From Lamellibrachia satsuma (lineage: Eukaryota; Annelida; Polychaeta; Sabellida; Siboglinidae), in assembly GCA_033239005.1 (NCBI GenBank), contig BSQZ01000035.1, positions 4,802,501 through 4,866,500 of the forward strand: a DNA stretch of 64,000 bases. The letters run 5' to 3'. Both the position numbers and the translations under genes were made by a program. The notes below the pieces were generated by a model that saw only the letters and a list, made by a program, of their open reading frames with translations, had not been told where the DNA came from and made no database searches. Shown in pieces: positions 23,417-35,342 of the stretch. Each line of letters begins with the position of its first letter. The first letter of the stretch is position 1.

Positions 23417-23898
23417 CTGGCAACACACGATATAATGTCAGCCATGGGGCACTTCTTGCCATCTACGCTAGGTAGTCAGCCTAGTACAATGACTTGTTTT
23501 TACTCCATTGTGTTTCCACTGACCACAGTTAAACAACTAACTTAGGATTGTATGTTACAAAATATAACACATAGACCTTTGTAAGTCCACTCTTGTCTGT
23601 CAAGTGTTCACAGATGTTGAGACACTGCTGCAATGACCAGGCTTTCCAGCGACATTGCTTGCAATGGCTTTCAATGTGACAACTTGCATTATAAAAATCA
23701 AGTTTGTTAAAGATAAAACACGTTATTCATCATAGAACATATCTAGTAACAACTTCTACATGTAAAGGAAGTAAAGTATGTTTTCTTAATGCACTGCTTG
23801 AGCCTACATGCTAAGTTTATTCCCCTCATTGCTCCCACCCTGCTGGAAGGGAAGCCGGAGGGGAAGCTGGCTGGGAGGAGATCGAATGACCGACTCAC
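23417..23898. other. Intron between EGF exons 15 and 16
   Basis: No element recognised in about 480 bp. Confidence 0.5.
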
Positions 23899-24027
23899 TT
23901 TGCTCGCAGTGTTTGCCAACCCAGCCTGGCATACAGATACACTCGCCCGTGACCGTATCACAGCCGTTCGAGTTGATGCAGTCACACTTCTCCTCACAGT
24001 TGATGCCCCATGCTCCAGGTTGACAGT
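23899..24027 (-). CDS. MEGF6-like: EGF exon 15: one laminin-type EGF module
   Basis: 129 nt, phase 1-1, acceptor CTGCAG, donor GTGAGT. CQPGAWGINCEEKCDC, then GCDTVTGECICMPGWVGKHC; eight cysteines. The spacing NSNGC mimics that of exon 12 (SSNGC). Confidence 0.92.
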
Positions 24028-24190
24028 CTGCAGCAAGTAGCAGCTAACATAACCAAATAATCACAACTGTTAAGTTAAATTATATTCTTTGTGATATTTT
24101 TTACACAGGTCACTTCTTTACAATGTGGCATTGTATTTGCTACTCAAACTGGCCATGTGACTTCATTGTGACATTTCATTGGCTACTTAC

Positions 24191-24316
24191 CATGGTGACA
24201 TGACTCGCCAGTCTTGCCTGCCTCGCAGACACACTCTCCAGTCTCTGGGTTGCACTCGCTGTCTCCACACGCACACTCGAACAGACAGTTGACCCCGTAA
24301 CGACCCCTTGGACATG
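24191..24316 (-). CDS. MEGF6-like: EGF exon 14: one laminin-type EGF module
   Basis: 126 nt, phase 1-1, acceptor TTGCAG, donor GTAAGT. 42 residues, one shorter than typical, because of CGDSEC in the middle; CPRGRYGVNCLFEC and NPETGECVCEAGKTGESC flank it. The upstream intron carries the large 54-bp array. Confidence 0.9.
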
Positions 24317-24466
24317 CTGCAAGCCAGGGAACATCTAATTGACATTATGACAGCATCACATGCAACATTCAGGATTACATCAGTTGATATGCATACCAGA
24401 AAGTTGTGTTACAATTGCAACTTCAAAACTATTTCTGACAGGGTTGAAAAAAAATCAGAAATACAT

Positions 24467-27360
24467 GTCTAACCTGGAGCCAGACAAACATCATCAATGA
24501 CTGAGTCACCTGTAATGGAAGTCTAACCTAGGGCCAGACAAACATCGCCAATGACAGTGTCACCTGTAATGGAAGTCTAACCTGGAGCCAGACAAACATC
24601 GTCAATGACTGAGTCACCTGTAATGGAAGTCTAACCTGGAGCCAGACAAACATCGTCAATGACTGAGTCACCTGTAATGGAAGTCTAACCTGGAGCCAGA
24701 CAAACATCGTCAATGACTGAGTCACCTGTAATGGAAGTCTAACCTAGGGCCAGACAAACATCATCAATGACAGTGTCACCTGTAATGGAAGTCTAACCTA
24801 GGGCCAGACAAACATTGTCAATGACTGAGTCACCTGTCATGGAAGTCTAACCTAGGGCCAGACAAACATCGTCAATGACTGAGTCACCTGTAATGGAAGT
24901 CTAACCTGGAGCCAGACAAACATCGTCAATGACTGAGTCACCTGTAATGGAAGTCTAACCTAGGGCCAGACAAACATCATCAATGACAGTGTCACCTGTA
25001 ATGGAAGTCTAACCTAGGGCCAGACAAACATCGTCAATGACTGAGTCACCTGTAATGGAAGTCTAACCTGGAGCCAGACAAACATCGTCAATGACTGAGT
25101 CACCTGTAATGGAAGTCTAACCTAGGGCCAGACAAACATCATCAATGACAGTGTCACCTGTAATGGAAGTCTAACCTAGGGCCAGACAAACATTGTCAAT
25201 GACTGAGTCATCTGCAATGGAAGTCTAACCTGGAGCCAGACAAACATCATCAATGACTGAGTCACCTGTAATGGAAGTCTAACCTGGAGCCAGACAAACA
25301 TTGTCAATGACTGAGTCACCTGTAATGGAAGTCTAACCTGGAGCCAGACAAACAGTGTCAATGACTGAGTCACCTGTAATGGAAGTCTAACCTGGAGCCA
25401 GACAAACATTGTCAATGACTGAGTCACCTGTAATGGAAGTCTAACCTGGAGCCAGACAAACATCGTCAATGACTGAGTCACCTGTAATGGAAGTCTAACC
25501 TGGAGCCAGACAAACATCGTCAATGACTGAGTCACCTGTAATGGAAGTCTAACCTAGGGCCAGACAAACATCATCAATGACAGTGTCACCTGTAATGGAA
25601 GTCTAACCTAGGGCCAGACAAACATTGTCAATGACTGAGTCACCTGTCATGGAAGTCTAACCTAGGGCCAGACAAACATCGTCAATGACTGAGTCACCTG
25701 TAATGGAAGTCTAACCTGGAGCCAGACAAACATCGTCAATGACTGAGTCACCTGTAATGGAAGTCTAACCTAGGGCCAGACAAACATCATCAATGACAGT
25801 GTCACCTGTAATGGAAGTCTAACCTAGGGCCAGACAAACATTGTCAATGACTGAGTCATCTGCAATGGAAGTCTAACCTGGAGCCAGACAAACATCATCA
25901 ATGACTGAGTCACCTGTAATGGAAGTCTAACCTAGGGCCAGACAAACATCATCAATGACAGTGTCACCTGTAATGGAAGTCTAACCTGGAGCTAGACAAA
26001 GAGTGTCAATGACTGAGTCACCTGTAATGGAAGTCTAACCTGGGGCCAGACAAACATTGTCAATGACTGAGTCACCTGTAATGGAAGTCTAACCTGGAGC
26101 CAGACAAACATCGTCAATGACTGAGTCACCTGTAATGGAAGTCTAACCTGGAGCCAGACAAACATCGTCAATGACTGAGTTACCTGTAATGGAAGTCTAA
26201 CCTAGGGCCAGACAAACATCATCAATGACAGTGTCACCTGTAATGGAAGTCTAACCTAGGGCCAGACAAACATTGTCAATGACTGAGTCACCTGTCATGG
26301 AAGTCTAACCTAGGGCCAGACAAACATCGTCAATGACTGAGTCACCTGTAATGGAAGTCTAACCTGGAGCCAGACAAACATCGTCAATGACTGAGTCACC
26401 TGTAATGGAAGTCTAACCTAGGGCCAGACAAACATCATCAATGACAGTGTCACCTGTAATGGAAGTCTAACCTAGGGCCAGACAAACATTGTCAATGACT
26501 GAGTCATCTGCAATGGAAGTCTAACCTGGAGCCAGACAAACATCATCAATGACTGAGTCACCTGTAATGGAAGTCTAACCTGGAGCCAGACAAACATTGT
26601 CAATGACTGAGTCACCTGTAATGGAAGCCTAACCTGGAGCCAGACAAACAGTGTCAATGACTGAGTCACCTGTAATGGAAGTCTAACCTGGGGCCAGACA
26701 AACATTGTCAATGACTGAGTCACCTGTAATGGAAGTCTAACCTGGAGCCAGACAAACATCGTCAATGACTGAGTCACCTGTAATGGAAGTCTAACCTAGG
26801 GCCAGACAAACATCGCCAATGACAGTGTCACCTGTAATGGAAGTCTAACCTAGGGCCAGACAAACATCGTCAATGACTGAGTCACCTGTAATGGAAGTCT
26901 AACCTAGGGCTAGACAAACATCATCAATGACAGAGTCACCTGTAATGGAAGTCTAACCTGGGGCTAGACAAAAATCGTCAATGGCTGAGTCAGCCAGACA
27001 AACATTGTCAATGACTGAGTCACCTGTAATGAAAGTCTAACCTGGGGCTAGACAAATATCGTCAATGACTGAGTCATCCGCAATGGAAGTCTAACTTGGG
27101 GCTTAGCAAACATTGTCAATGACTGAGTCATCTGCAATGGAAGTCTAACCTGGAGCCAGACAAACATCATCAATGACTGAGTCACCTGTAATGGAAGTCT
27201 AACCTGGGGCCAGACAAACATTGTCAATGACTGAGTCACCTGTAATGGAAGTCTAACATGGGGCCAGACAAACATCCTCAATGACTGAGCCATCCACAAT
27301 GGAAGTCTAACCTGGGGCCAGACAAACAATGTCAATGACAGAGTCTTCCATAGTGGAAGT
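24467..27360. repeat. 54-bp minisatellite, about 53 copies, with a 12-unit higher-order repeat
   Basis: Unit of 54 bp with GCCAGACAAACATCGTCAAT and GACTGAGTCACCTGTAATGG. The rare variant CATCTGCAATGG recurs at 25209, 25857 and 26505, exactly 648 bp (12 x 54) apart, and again at 27129. The variant CACCTGTCATGG at 25641 and 26289 has the same 648-bp period. About three quarters of the copies contain TGAGTCA; the rest have GACAGTGTCACC. The right end (26960-27360) is more diverged. It fills the intron between exons 13 and 14. Confidence 0.97.
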
Positions 27361-27424
27361 CCTGCACACTTCCGAAGCATGTGGACATAAATATAAGATG
27401 TAAACGTGAGTGTTGAGGACATAC

Positions 27425-27611
27425 GTTTGTCACAGCTCATGCCCATCCAGCCCGATGAGCAGTTGTAAAGACAGATGCCCGTCACAAAGTCACAGTTGAT
27501 GTCTTTCTCACACTCGCACCGTTTACGACACCACTCTCCATAGAAGCCAGAAGGACACGGCACCTCACACTTCTGACCATGGTAGCCCGGGTGACAGATG
27601 CATTTACCATC
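27425..27611 (-). CDS. MEGF6-like: EGF exon 13: one and a half laminin-type EGF modules
   Basis: 187 nt, phase 0 in and phase 1 out; acceptor CTGCAG, donor GTATGT. Begins DGKCICHPGYHGQKC, which completes the module opened in exon 12, then CPSGFYGEWCRKRCEC... The last module reads CLYNCSSGWMG where CxC is usual: two extra residues between these cysteines. The donor lies about 65 bp from the 54-bp array. Confidence 0.9.
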
Positions 27612-27866
27612 CTGCAGGCACAGGACAGGTATGAAGGCAGTGGGTCAAAGGCTCTTTAAATAATCACATGATGATCAATCAATGCAATGTGTCAGTACAC
27701 TGTGATTATAAGCTCTTTTTCATTGAAATGGGTGAGAGATTAAATATGAAAAAAATGTATAATTATTTCGAAATCATACTGCTTAATTTAGGTATAAAAA
27801 TACCACAATCAATAAAAAATATTACCAAAAATATGTGTCATGTAACTGTCTGTGTACAACTTAGAA

Positions 27867-28761
27867 GATCACCTACCAGCCACCTACCTTGGGGTCACAG
27901 CCATTGGAACTTAGATCTCCTACCTTGAGGTCACAGCCACTGGAACTTACATCACCTACCTTGGGGTCACAGCCATTGGAACTTAGATCACCTACCTTGG
28001 GGTCACAGCCATTGGAACTTAGATCACCTACCTTGGGGTCACAGCCATTGGAACTTAGATCACCTACCTTGGGGTCACAGCCATTGGAACTTAGATCACC
28101 TACCTTGGGGTCACAGCCACTGGAACTTAGATCACCTACCTTGAGGTCACAGCCATTGGAACTTAGATCACCTACCTTGGGGTCACAGCCATTGGAACTT
28201 AGATCACCTACCTTGGGGTCACAGCCACTGGAACTTAGATCACCTACCTTGGGGTCACAGCCATTGGAACTTAGATCACCTACCTTGGGGTCACAGCCAT
28301 TGGAACTTAGATCACCTACCTTGGGGTCACAGCCATTGGAACTTAGAAGATCACATACCTTGGGGCCACAGCCACTGGAACTTAGATCACCTACCTTGAG
28401 CTCACAGCCATTGGAAATTAGAAGATCACCTACCTTGGGGACACAGCCACAGGAACTTAGATCACCTACCTTGGGGTCACAGCCATTGGAACTTAGAAGA
28501 TCACCTACCTTGAGGTCACAGCCATTGGAAATTAGAAGATCACCTACCTTGGGGTCACAGCCACTGGAACTTAGATCACCTACCTTGGGGTCACAGCCAT
28601 TGGAAATTAGAAGATCACCTACCTTGGGGTCACAGCCATTGGAACTTAGAAGATCACCTACCTTGAGGTCACAGCCATTGGAAATTAGAAGATCACCTAC
28701 CTTGGGGTCACAGCCACCGGAACTTAGATCACCTACCTTGGGGTCACAGCCATTGGAACTT
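27867..28761. repeat. 36/39-bp minisatellite of splice-donor copies, about 24 units
   Basis: Units of 36 bp (some 39 bp, with AAGATC instead of AGATC-type spacing). On the minus strand each unit holds GGCTGTGACCCCAAGGTAGG, i.e. the exact 3' edge and donor of EGF exon 12. Variants include GACCTCAAG before the donor and one GTATGT donor (near 28356). Unit lengths are multiples of three and no stop occurs, so the minus frame of exon 12 is open through the whole array (27873-28958); the plus strand is also open. Confidence 0.97.
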
Positions 28762-28939
28762 TTTTTTGCACAGTCGCAGGAGTGTAGACAGTTGGGGCCC
28801 CATGACTGGCGGGGACAGGGCAGATTGCAGGATGGCCCAAACACACCGGCCGCACACTCACAGAATCCAAACATGCGGTTGCAGTAGCCACTGGGACATT
28901 GCTGCAGACACTTCTTGTCACAATCCTCCCCATACATAC
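28737..28939 (-). CDS. MEGF6-like: EGF exon 12: one and a half EGF modules, donor multiplied downstream
   Basis: 203 nt, phase 1 to phase 0; acceptor ATGTAG, first donor GTAGGT at 28736 downward. Starts MYGEDCDKKCLQQC and ends CDCAKKSSNGCDPK, which joins to DGKCICHPGYHGQKC of exon 13 to give a regular module. That join is why the first donor is chosen; about 24 further copies of the same donor follow in the intron, all phase 0 and all reachable in an open frame. The A8 run (AAAAAAAA, 28758-28766) just before the array is a slippage site. Confidence 0.88.
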
Positions 28940-29221
28940 CTACATTGATACACCACACAGATTAGTGAGAGCAAACGGTGGAGCATAGACAAAAATCTCA
29001 AGTCAACAAATTATGTTCATACTTAACTATAGCTAATTAAGGCAACCATTATTATGATAATTCATACTTGTTGAATATGCTCGTCATCAAAGATGTGATA
29101 TATGCAGATTGTCTTCCTACTCACTCAGAGACAAACACCATTTATTTACTTTGTATCATATTCACCAAAGAGGACTGCCAGGAGAAAGCCATAATTTCTG
29201 AGTAGTTTGTATCTTCCTCAC
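28940..29221. other. Intron between EGF exons 11 and 12
   Basis: 282 bp with nothing recognised beyond splice sites. Confidence 0.5.
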
Positions 29222-29351
29222 CAGGGGGACAGCCATCCTGACACTTGTCACCCTTGATGCCAGGCGGACAGCGACACTCGCCGGTGACAGGGTCGCAGGT
29301 CCCGCCATTCTCACACGTACAGATGCTGTTACACTCAGTGCCGTAGGTGCC
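29222..29351 (-). CDS. MEGF6-like: EGF exon 11: one laminin-type EGF module
   Basis: 130 nt, phase 0 in, phase 1 out; acceptor TTGCAG, donor [23 protein letters not shown], then [19 protein letters not shown], and it ends CPPG|, continued as MYGEDC in exon 12. The phase 0 start matches the phase 0 end of exon 10. Confidence 0.92.
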
Positions 29352-29579
29352 CTGCAAGTCACACAGACTCAATTATCAAGTGCACAAATATCAGCTTCTT
29401 CCTGAATGCATATGTGGCTGCATGGATATGTAAATGTGTACATGTATATATGCATGCATGCGCACACACACACATGCACGCACACACAAACAAGCATATA
29501 TACATGATGCATTACTACTATAAATGTTGTCTGTTAACTTAAAGGTAAAGACAGCAAGGAATGTACAACTGTGAACACC

Positions 29580-29735
29580 AGTGGGATAAGGAGGTGTACA
29601 ATGGAAACAAAGGGAAGACCATTGGGATAAGGAAGTGTACAATGAAAACATGGGTAAGACCAATGGGATAAGGTGTACAATGGAAACACGGGGAAGACCA
29701 ATGGGATAAGGAGGTGTGCAATGACAACACGGAGA
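29580..29735. repeat. 40-41 bp minisatellite, about 4 copies
   Basis: Units contain GTGTACAATGGAAACA and GGAAGACCAATGGGATAAGG. It lies in the intron between exons 10 and 11. Confidence 0.9.
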
Positions 29736-29862
29736 CAGTTAATGGTAAGAGCAGAAATTAAACAAATGGTAAGAACAGGAAAAGAATGAAACCAGAGGTT
29801 GATTTCAGCCATATGTGAATGAAAAACCATTGTTTTAGAGTAGATACAAGTGGGTGACTGAC

Positions 29863-30005
29863 CTCAGGACAGGTGGCATTGCACAGGAGATCAGTCCAGC
29901 CAGGGGAGCACAGGCAGCCCTTGCGTTCCTCGGTGCAGCTTCCCCCATTCAGACACGAGTTACAGCTGAACTCACAGTCTGGCCCAAACTCGCCGGGGAT
30001 GCATT
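29863..30005 (-). CDS. MEGF6-like: EGF exon 10: first laminin-type EGF module after the linker
   Basis: 143 nt, phase 1 to phase 0; acceptor CAACAG, donor GTCAGT. CIPGEFGPDCEFSC, then CLNGGSCTEERKGCLCSPGW and CNATCPE. NAT is a potential N-glycosylation site. It joins the linker exon 9 at its upstream end (AKI-K-CIPGEF). Confidence 0.9.
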
Positions 30006-31974
30006 CTGTTGACACACACGTGCACTATGAATGCTGCCACAATAGTCTGCCACTCAATCATTTATCGTGTTTACACCAAACGGTGCATCTGGCTTGTAGG
30101 CTCAGTTTTACAATGTAATAAGTTATTGCACAATCTTGTCAGCTCTCTATGTGGTGTTGCTGCACTAGCTGGCTGTAAAGGGAAAGGTGTAATATACACA
30201 GACTGATGTGTCACTACTGAGTTAGCCATGTGAAAATTATAGGTTTATAATCTGGGAGCTGATGAACTGCTTCAGTTATACTAAGCAGCTAATCATAGTT
30301 GTTTGCTTGGACGATTTACAAAATAGTTTTATTGACTACAGCATGACTATCACATCTGCATGTCAGCAAGTTTAACTTAAGAGTTGTTGTTTTAACTACA
30401 AATAACAATGTTCAATTATCACATTAGCAAATAAAACCATTCTATCACTAGAACTGCAATACAAAGAAAAAAGCAGTAGTAACCCAAAATATAATAAAAT
30501 AACATAACAGTATCCTATAACCACAGTAGTTACAGCAGGGCTCTATCTTTATCTACTAAGTTCACTATTTTCTAATGCATTGTGGACATCTTCAGAACAT
30601 CCACCAAGACAATAATAAATTATGACAGAGAAAAGCAAAGGAACCTAACAGATCTACTGAAGGCTACACAAAAGAAAAATGCAAGATTAATACAGTGAAA
30701 CTTCAATGATAAAAAGATACCTTTATATATACATTAGTAGAAGGCAAAGCAACAGTTAAGAAACAGTCATTTCAACTACCAAACTGTCACCAAACTGTCA
30801 CCAGGCACAGCACTAGTGGAAAGTGGCCAGTGATGGCCAGACCATTCATGTTTTACCTCGCTGAAACCCTCGTTGTCGCAACATTCTGGCCGGATAGTTC
30901 ACCTCCAACTCTAGTGGACTGAGGGTGACTATGGGGGTGTACGCATTGGGAAGAAAAACCAAGAAAATCACACAAGGAACAAGACAATACACAGGCACAC
31001 TTGGCATTTCTCACTGTGCATCTGATGATTAATACTCAAACATGCAATTTTCTGATCAGGTGCTACATAAAATATTTTATTTGTGCTTTTGGAAAATGTG
31101 TCACTTCTGGTTCAATTCATGTTCAAGAAATCCTCCTACATTAGAAGGATCCAATTAATTTTTTTAGCAATACGTGAATCATATTTTCAAGTATAAAACA
31201 TGAAACTGAACTGAAGTACCAAAGATGGGAAGATTATGTTCTCAAAGATCACAAAATACTGAAGTCAAACTGTACCATATGTATATATAGTTATGTATGA
31301 GTCTAAAACATTGGACTCATACATTTCATAAATCATTCATGATTACATGACATGGTCATCATTATATTAATAACATTACTATCATAATAATAAAAGAAAA
31401 TTAACATTCTCATGTGGTGCAATGATTTAAGTTGCACTGAACAAATCTCGAACAAAAGTTAAATGAAATTGAACTAAGTCCTAACTCAATTCAAATGAAG
31501 TTAAAGTGAACTGAGTCAGTACATAATTCAACTTTGGTCCAGGATGTCAACAGGGTGTCAACATGGTATCCAACTGCGCATGCATCACTATGTATTTCTA
31601 ACCAACAACTCAGCATTGTAATATTGCTATCTCACATAATCACATTTGGGTATATCTAGTGTTTTGATGTGTGTTTATGTACTATTGTTGCCACCATTAC
31701 TCAACAGACAGTCCGTTAGTTTGTGTTATCAAATAATTCTTGTACATCTTGAATTTCCCCTCCAAATATTAAAGCATCAACCACCCACACAATCAGTCTG
31801 CAAGGTTTTCTAAAATACAGCGAGACATGCCAGCCTTATTCACATTAAACAGCTGGCGTGTGATGAATATTTAGATAGGAAATTCAGTTTGGGCTGCAAA
31901 GAAAGAAACTGGTTTAAACATACATGTATAAACAAGTTGAAACCACTTATTTTTGCCATTTTTACAACTGCAGA

Positions 31975-32080
31975 TGATTCCCCCATGACTTATGTGCCAC
32001 AACTGTGAGTTGTGGATGGGAAGAGATGATTCCCCCACGACTTATGTGCCACAACTGTGAGTTGTGGATGGGAAGAGATG
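31975..32080. repeat. 52-bp direct duplication
   Basis: Two copies, one substitution apart, of a unit with GATTCCCCCATGACTTATGT and GTTGTGGATGGGAAGAGAT. Each unit contains a short palindrome CCACAACTGTGAGTTGTGG. Confidence 0.9.
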
Positions 32081-32337
32081 AGTCAAACATGGAGCTGTTG
32101 ACAGATGGTAGATAGCAGCACAAGCTCAACCTCAAAACACAATTAATTACCAATAAACCCTAGTCAATCCCAGGTGGGAAACATTCGTGTACTGCATTTG
32201 GATCACAGAACGTTTGATATGACAATATGATATGAAGCATGTATATAAATAAATGTATATGCATATAACAAATATATGCAAAATAAGAATGTGAATATGT
32301 ATTTATATGTAAACGTGTATAGGTGTATGTGTGTATG

Positions 32338-32339
32338 TT

Positions 32340-32416
<77 letters not shown>

Positions 32417-32464
32417 GAATGTGCATGTGTGTGCATGCGGTCGTGCATGATGTGTGTGTGCGTG

Positions 32465-32545
<81 letters not shown>

Positions 32546-32642
32546 GCATGCATACATGTTATGTGTCTGTGCATGCATGCATGTGTGTGTGTGCATGTGT
32601 GCATGCATGCATGCTTGCTTGCGTGCATGCATGCGTGTGTGT
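32338..32642. repeat. Compound (GT)n and GCAT-rich microsatellite
   Basis: Two long GT runs (32344-32403 and 32467-32541) separated by GT/AT/GCAT variants, followed by GCATGCATGC-rich sequence to 32640, which is alternating purine-pyrimidine throughout and thus Z-DNA prone. Confidence 0.97.
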
Positions 32643-34637
32643 TAATGTATGTTAGACTCATATTGTCTCACATTCCAGTAATCACAATGACAAGATGTAT
32701 GCATGTGTGGTGTGAATGTTCTATCATGTTACTTGTCAACACCTTGACATAATGGCAGTGACAGGATTAAACTGTAACCAGCACCCAAATCTAATTCAAG
32801 TTCCCCAAGTAGAATGCACCTTCATGTAAGCTAAAAAGGTCAGAAAGCAACAGACTGATACTGCATGATGGTGTCTTCCACAAGAGTCACTGAAATATAC
32901 TAAAACCAAAATTAAGCAACAAAAGCAAGTGGTTTCACAGAAAGAGAAGCAACAGCATTCACAGTGACAAAGTACAGTGTATATGGAAATACATTCACGT
33001 CTGATTAGACCAAACATACACTGTAGGTTCCAATAATGTGCTGAACAATTAGTGTGTTTGATTGGAGAAAACATTGTATGTTCATATATTCTGTACATAT
33101 CCTCTTAAATAAAAGTTTTTGCTTTCACTTCACAAACCTTTGTTGTTTGGTATCATTTCTTTACTAATTAAAGTGGGTTTTTGTTTTGATACATGTTATC
33201 ATGTCAGATAAATGTAATTTGACTAATTTTGGGGTCATAACAACATAAAATAATGTTTTATTTTATTGCCAAGTGAAAACTTATACATATAGAGTGAATA
33301 CTTTCATGCCAGTGAGATGAGGTTACAGGAACTAGAGTTGTGTTTGGCCATAGTAACCAGGAATGATACACAATGTGAAAGCACTGATCTCAGAAACACC
33401 AGTACATAGGGCTGACAACTGAAAAGGCACAAATTTCAATGTAGGTAAAATATTTAACATAGTAGCTTCAACCTGTATCATCAGGTTAAGCCAAATGATC
33501 TGCTAGGATTTATATAATTGATATTATAACGTATCACTGAAATTGGTGGATTACCAAAAAATTGTCATTACCCAGCACAGAAATGCACAAAATAAACAAT
33601 GCATTCTTAATCGTTAGATGCTCTAGTTCCATTCAATGATGCAAAAACTTAAATAAACATAATTACTAATCTACGCTGCACTCACTAGAACCAAAAACTC
33701 TGACACATTTTCTAAAGGAGCAAAACTCCAACAACTAAACATGTAAACAGTACATTCCTACAATGCCAACACATAACACAACTGCTAAAGCTGTTTCTGA
33801 AGCATTGTCTAAGCATAATCGAACAAAAGACAGTGAAGACCAATCACCTCTATAGGAAACAACAACAAGAACGTCGCCCACCAATCCACTTAACCAGAAA
33901 TATTAATCATTAATATCACATGATACATAAAACAGTGAAGTGAGAACCAAAACATAACTACTGAATGAACCATGGCAACTGCATGTGTACTGGTCATGAT
34001 CTCAAGAAACCAATGAAGACAGTGAATTCACCATCAGCCAATCAGCTCACACGTCATGATCGTTTCACAAAATGTTGTCCCAAAATGAGTAAATGCACTG
34101 TCTTCATAGATAGCATTAGCATAAAACCCGTGTTAATGGATGATTTGTACAACGACTGAGATGAGGAGACTGGCAGTAAGAGAAGGCCATACAATGCCTA
34201 CCTTGCTGTATTACCTTTAGTCCTGTTGATGCACACAAACAGATAACACAGATTTGTACCATCAACATCACTTCATTGTAGACACACAAGATTTAAAACA
34301 TCTCTACCCTACCCACACAAACATAAACACACAGAATGGTTCCATTCTCCTTATTTATGGTTATATAATAACACCTTTTCACATTTACTTAACTATTTAA
34401 TGCATGACACATGATGCATGATGGTGAACACACAAACTGATCCAAACAAGTGCTCAGTTCCTTACTACAGCACTGAAATAACACCAAATACACTCATCCA
34501 ACAATTTGTAATAGAGTATTTAAATGTGAATGGGTCGTAGAACCTACAATAGATTCCTGATACATTTAATTAAGAAATGACATGCCCACATGCAGCATTT
34601 AGGGATTTAATTATCAGGAAAAATGAACAGAACTTAC

Positions 34638-34799
34638 TTATTTTGGCTTCAGGGCCCATGAGTTCAAGATGGTTGATACCCTCATTGTCAAGGGCAACGA
34701 TCGGACGTTGTGTGGGAGCATAGTGTACTACAGGGATATTCCCACTTTCTGGTCCCTTCTGATTCTCCCCTCCCCAAACAAATTTGGGGTTCTTCTCCA
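34638..34799 (-). CDS. MEGF6-like: Exon 9: cysteine-free linker between cbEGF and laminin-type EGF blocks
   Basis: 162 nt (54 codons), phase 1-1, acceptor TTGCAG, donor GTAAGT. It contains no cysteine: EKNPKFVWGGENQKG, PVVHYAPTQRPIVALDNEG, then HLELMGPEAKI. It is accepted as an exon because phases match on both sides, splice signals are good, and the frame is open with non-repetitive protein-like composition. No domain is recognised; it probably forms a flexible hinge. Confidence 0.72.
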
Positions 34800-35342
34800 C
34801 TGCAACAGGCAACAGCTTCAAGACTGAATCACTTTGGGATGTATTATAATAACATTCAGACAGACCTTTACTACTAAATGTATATGTAATTTGGTTGGTA
34901 AGTGCAATCAAAGATATGCTTGAGAGTAGAGATTAATGACTTTATATATCTCTGTTAATGTTAAACAAGTACTTGGTATGCTTTGTACATATTGGCTGCT
35001 ATTCTCTCCTGTGATTCCTTGTTATGCTGTCCTTCACACTATGTTACTCTCAAGGAAAACAATATTCACACATGCACGCGCGCGCACGCATGTACACACG
35101 CACACACACACACACACACTAGAAGTCTAGAACAAATGAAACTATCAAATAGCTCAAGTATTGCAAATTATATGTTTTCTACATATATATTCCTTTTACC
35201 TAACTGATGCTAAATGCTTAAATGCAGTTCATAGCAAAAATGTTTAACTTTTACAACAAATTTAAACCCCAGTGACAATACCACAACTACAGGTACAACA
35301 CCCCCATTTATTTACCCCCCTTGTCATGAGTGATGACCATAC
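34800..35342. other. Intron between exons 8 and 9
   Basis: A short (CA)n stretch at about 35075-35120; otherwise nothing recognised. Confidence 0.5.

Larger units (their letters stand above)
30006..34637. other. 4.6-kb intron between linker exon and first laminin-type EGF exon
   Basis: Holds a 52-bp tandem duplication (about 31975-32080), a long compound (GT)n region (32338-32642) and otherwise AT-rich sequence. No coding region, transposase or reverse transcriptase was recognised. Confidence 0.55.

Noticed and set aside
27889..28887. Plus-strand open frame of 332 codons with Ser-Gln-Pro-Leu-Glu repeats
   Set aside because: It is the antisense shadow of the 36/39-bp array; the minus strand carries the exon and splice sites, and the plus frame has only repeat composition.
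27873..28958. Whole 361-codon minus-strand open frame as one coding exon
   Set aside because: Only the first 203 nt make an EGF module that joins to the next exon; the rest is open because unit lengths are multiples of three. Kept as a possible alternative only.
32160..32752. Cys-Val or Thr-His repeat proteins
   Set aside because: Translations of (GT)n/(CA)n microsatellites; likewise 43816-44094.
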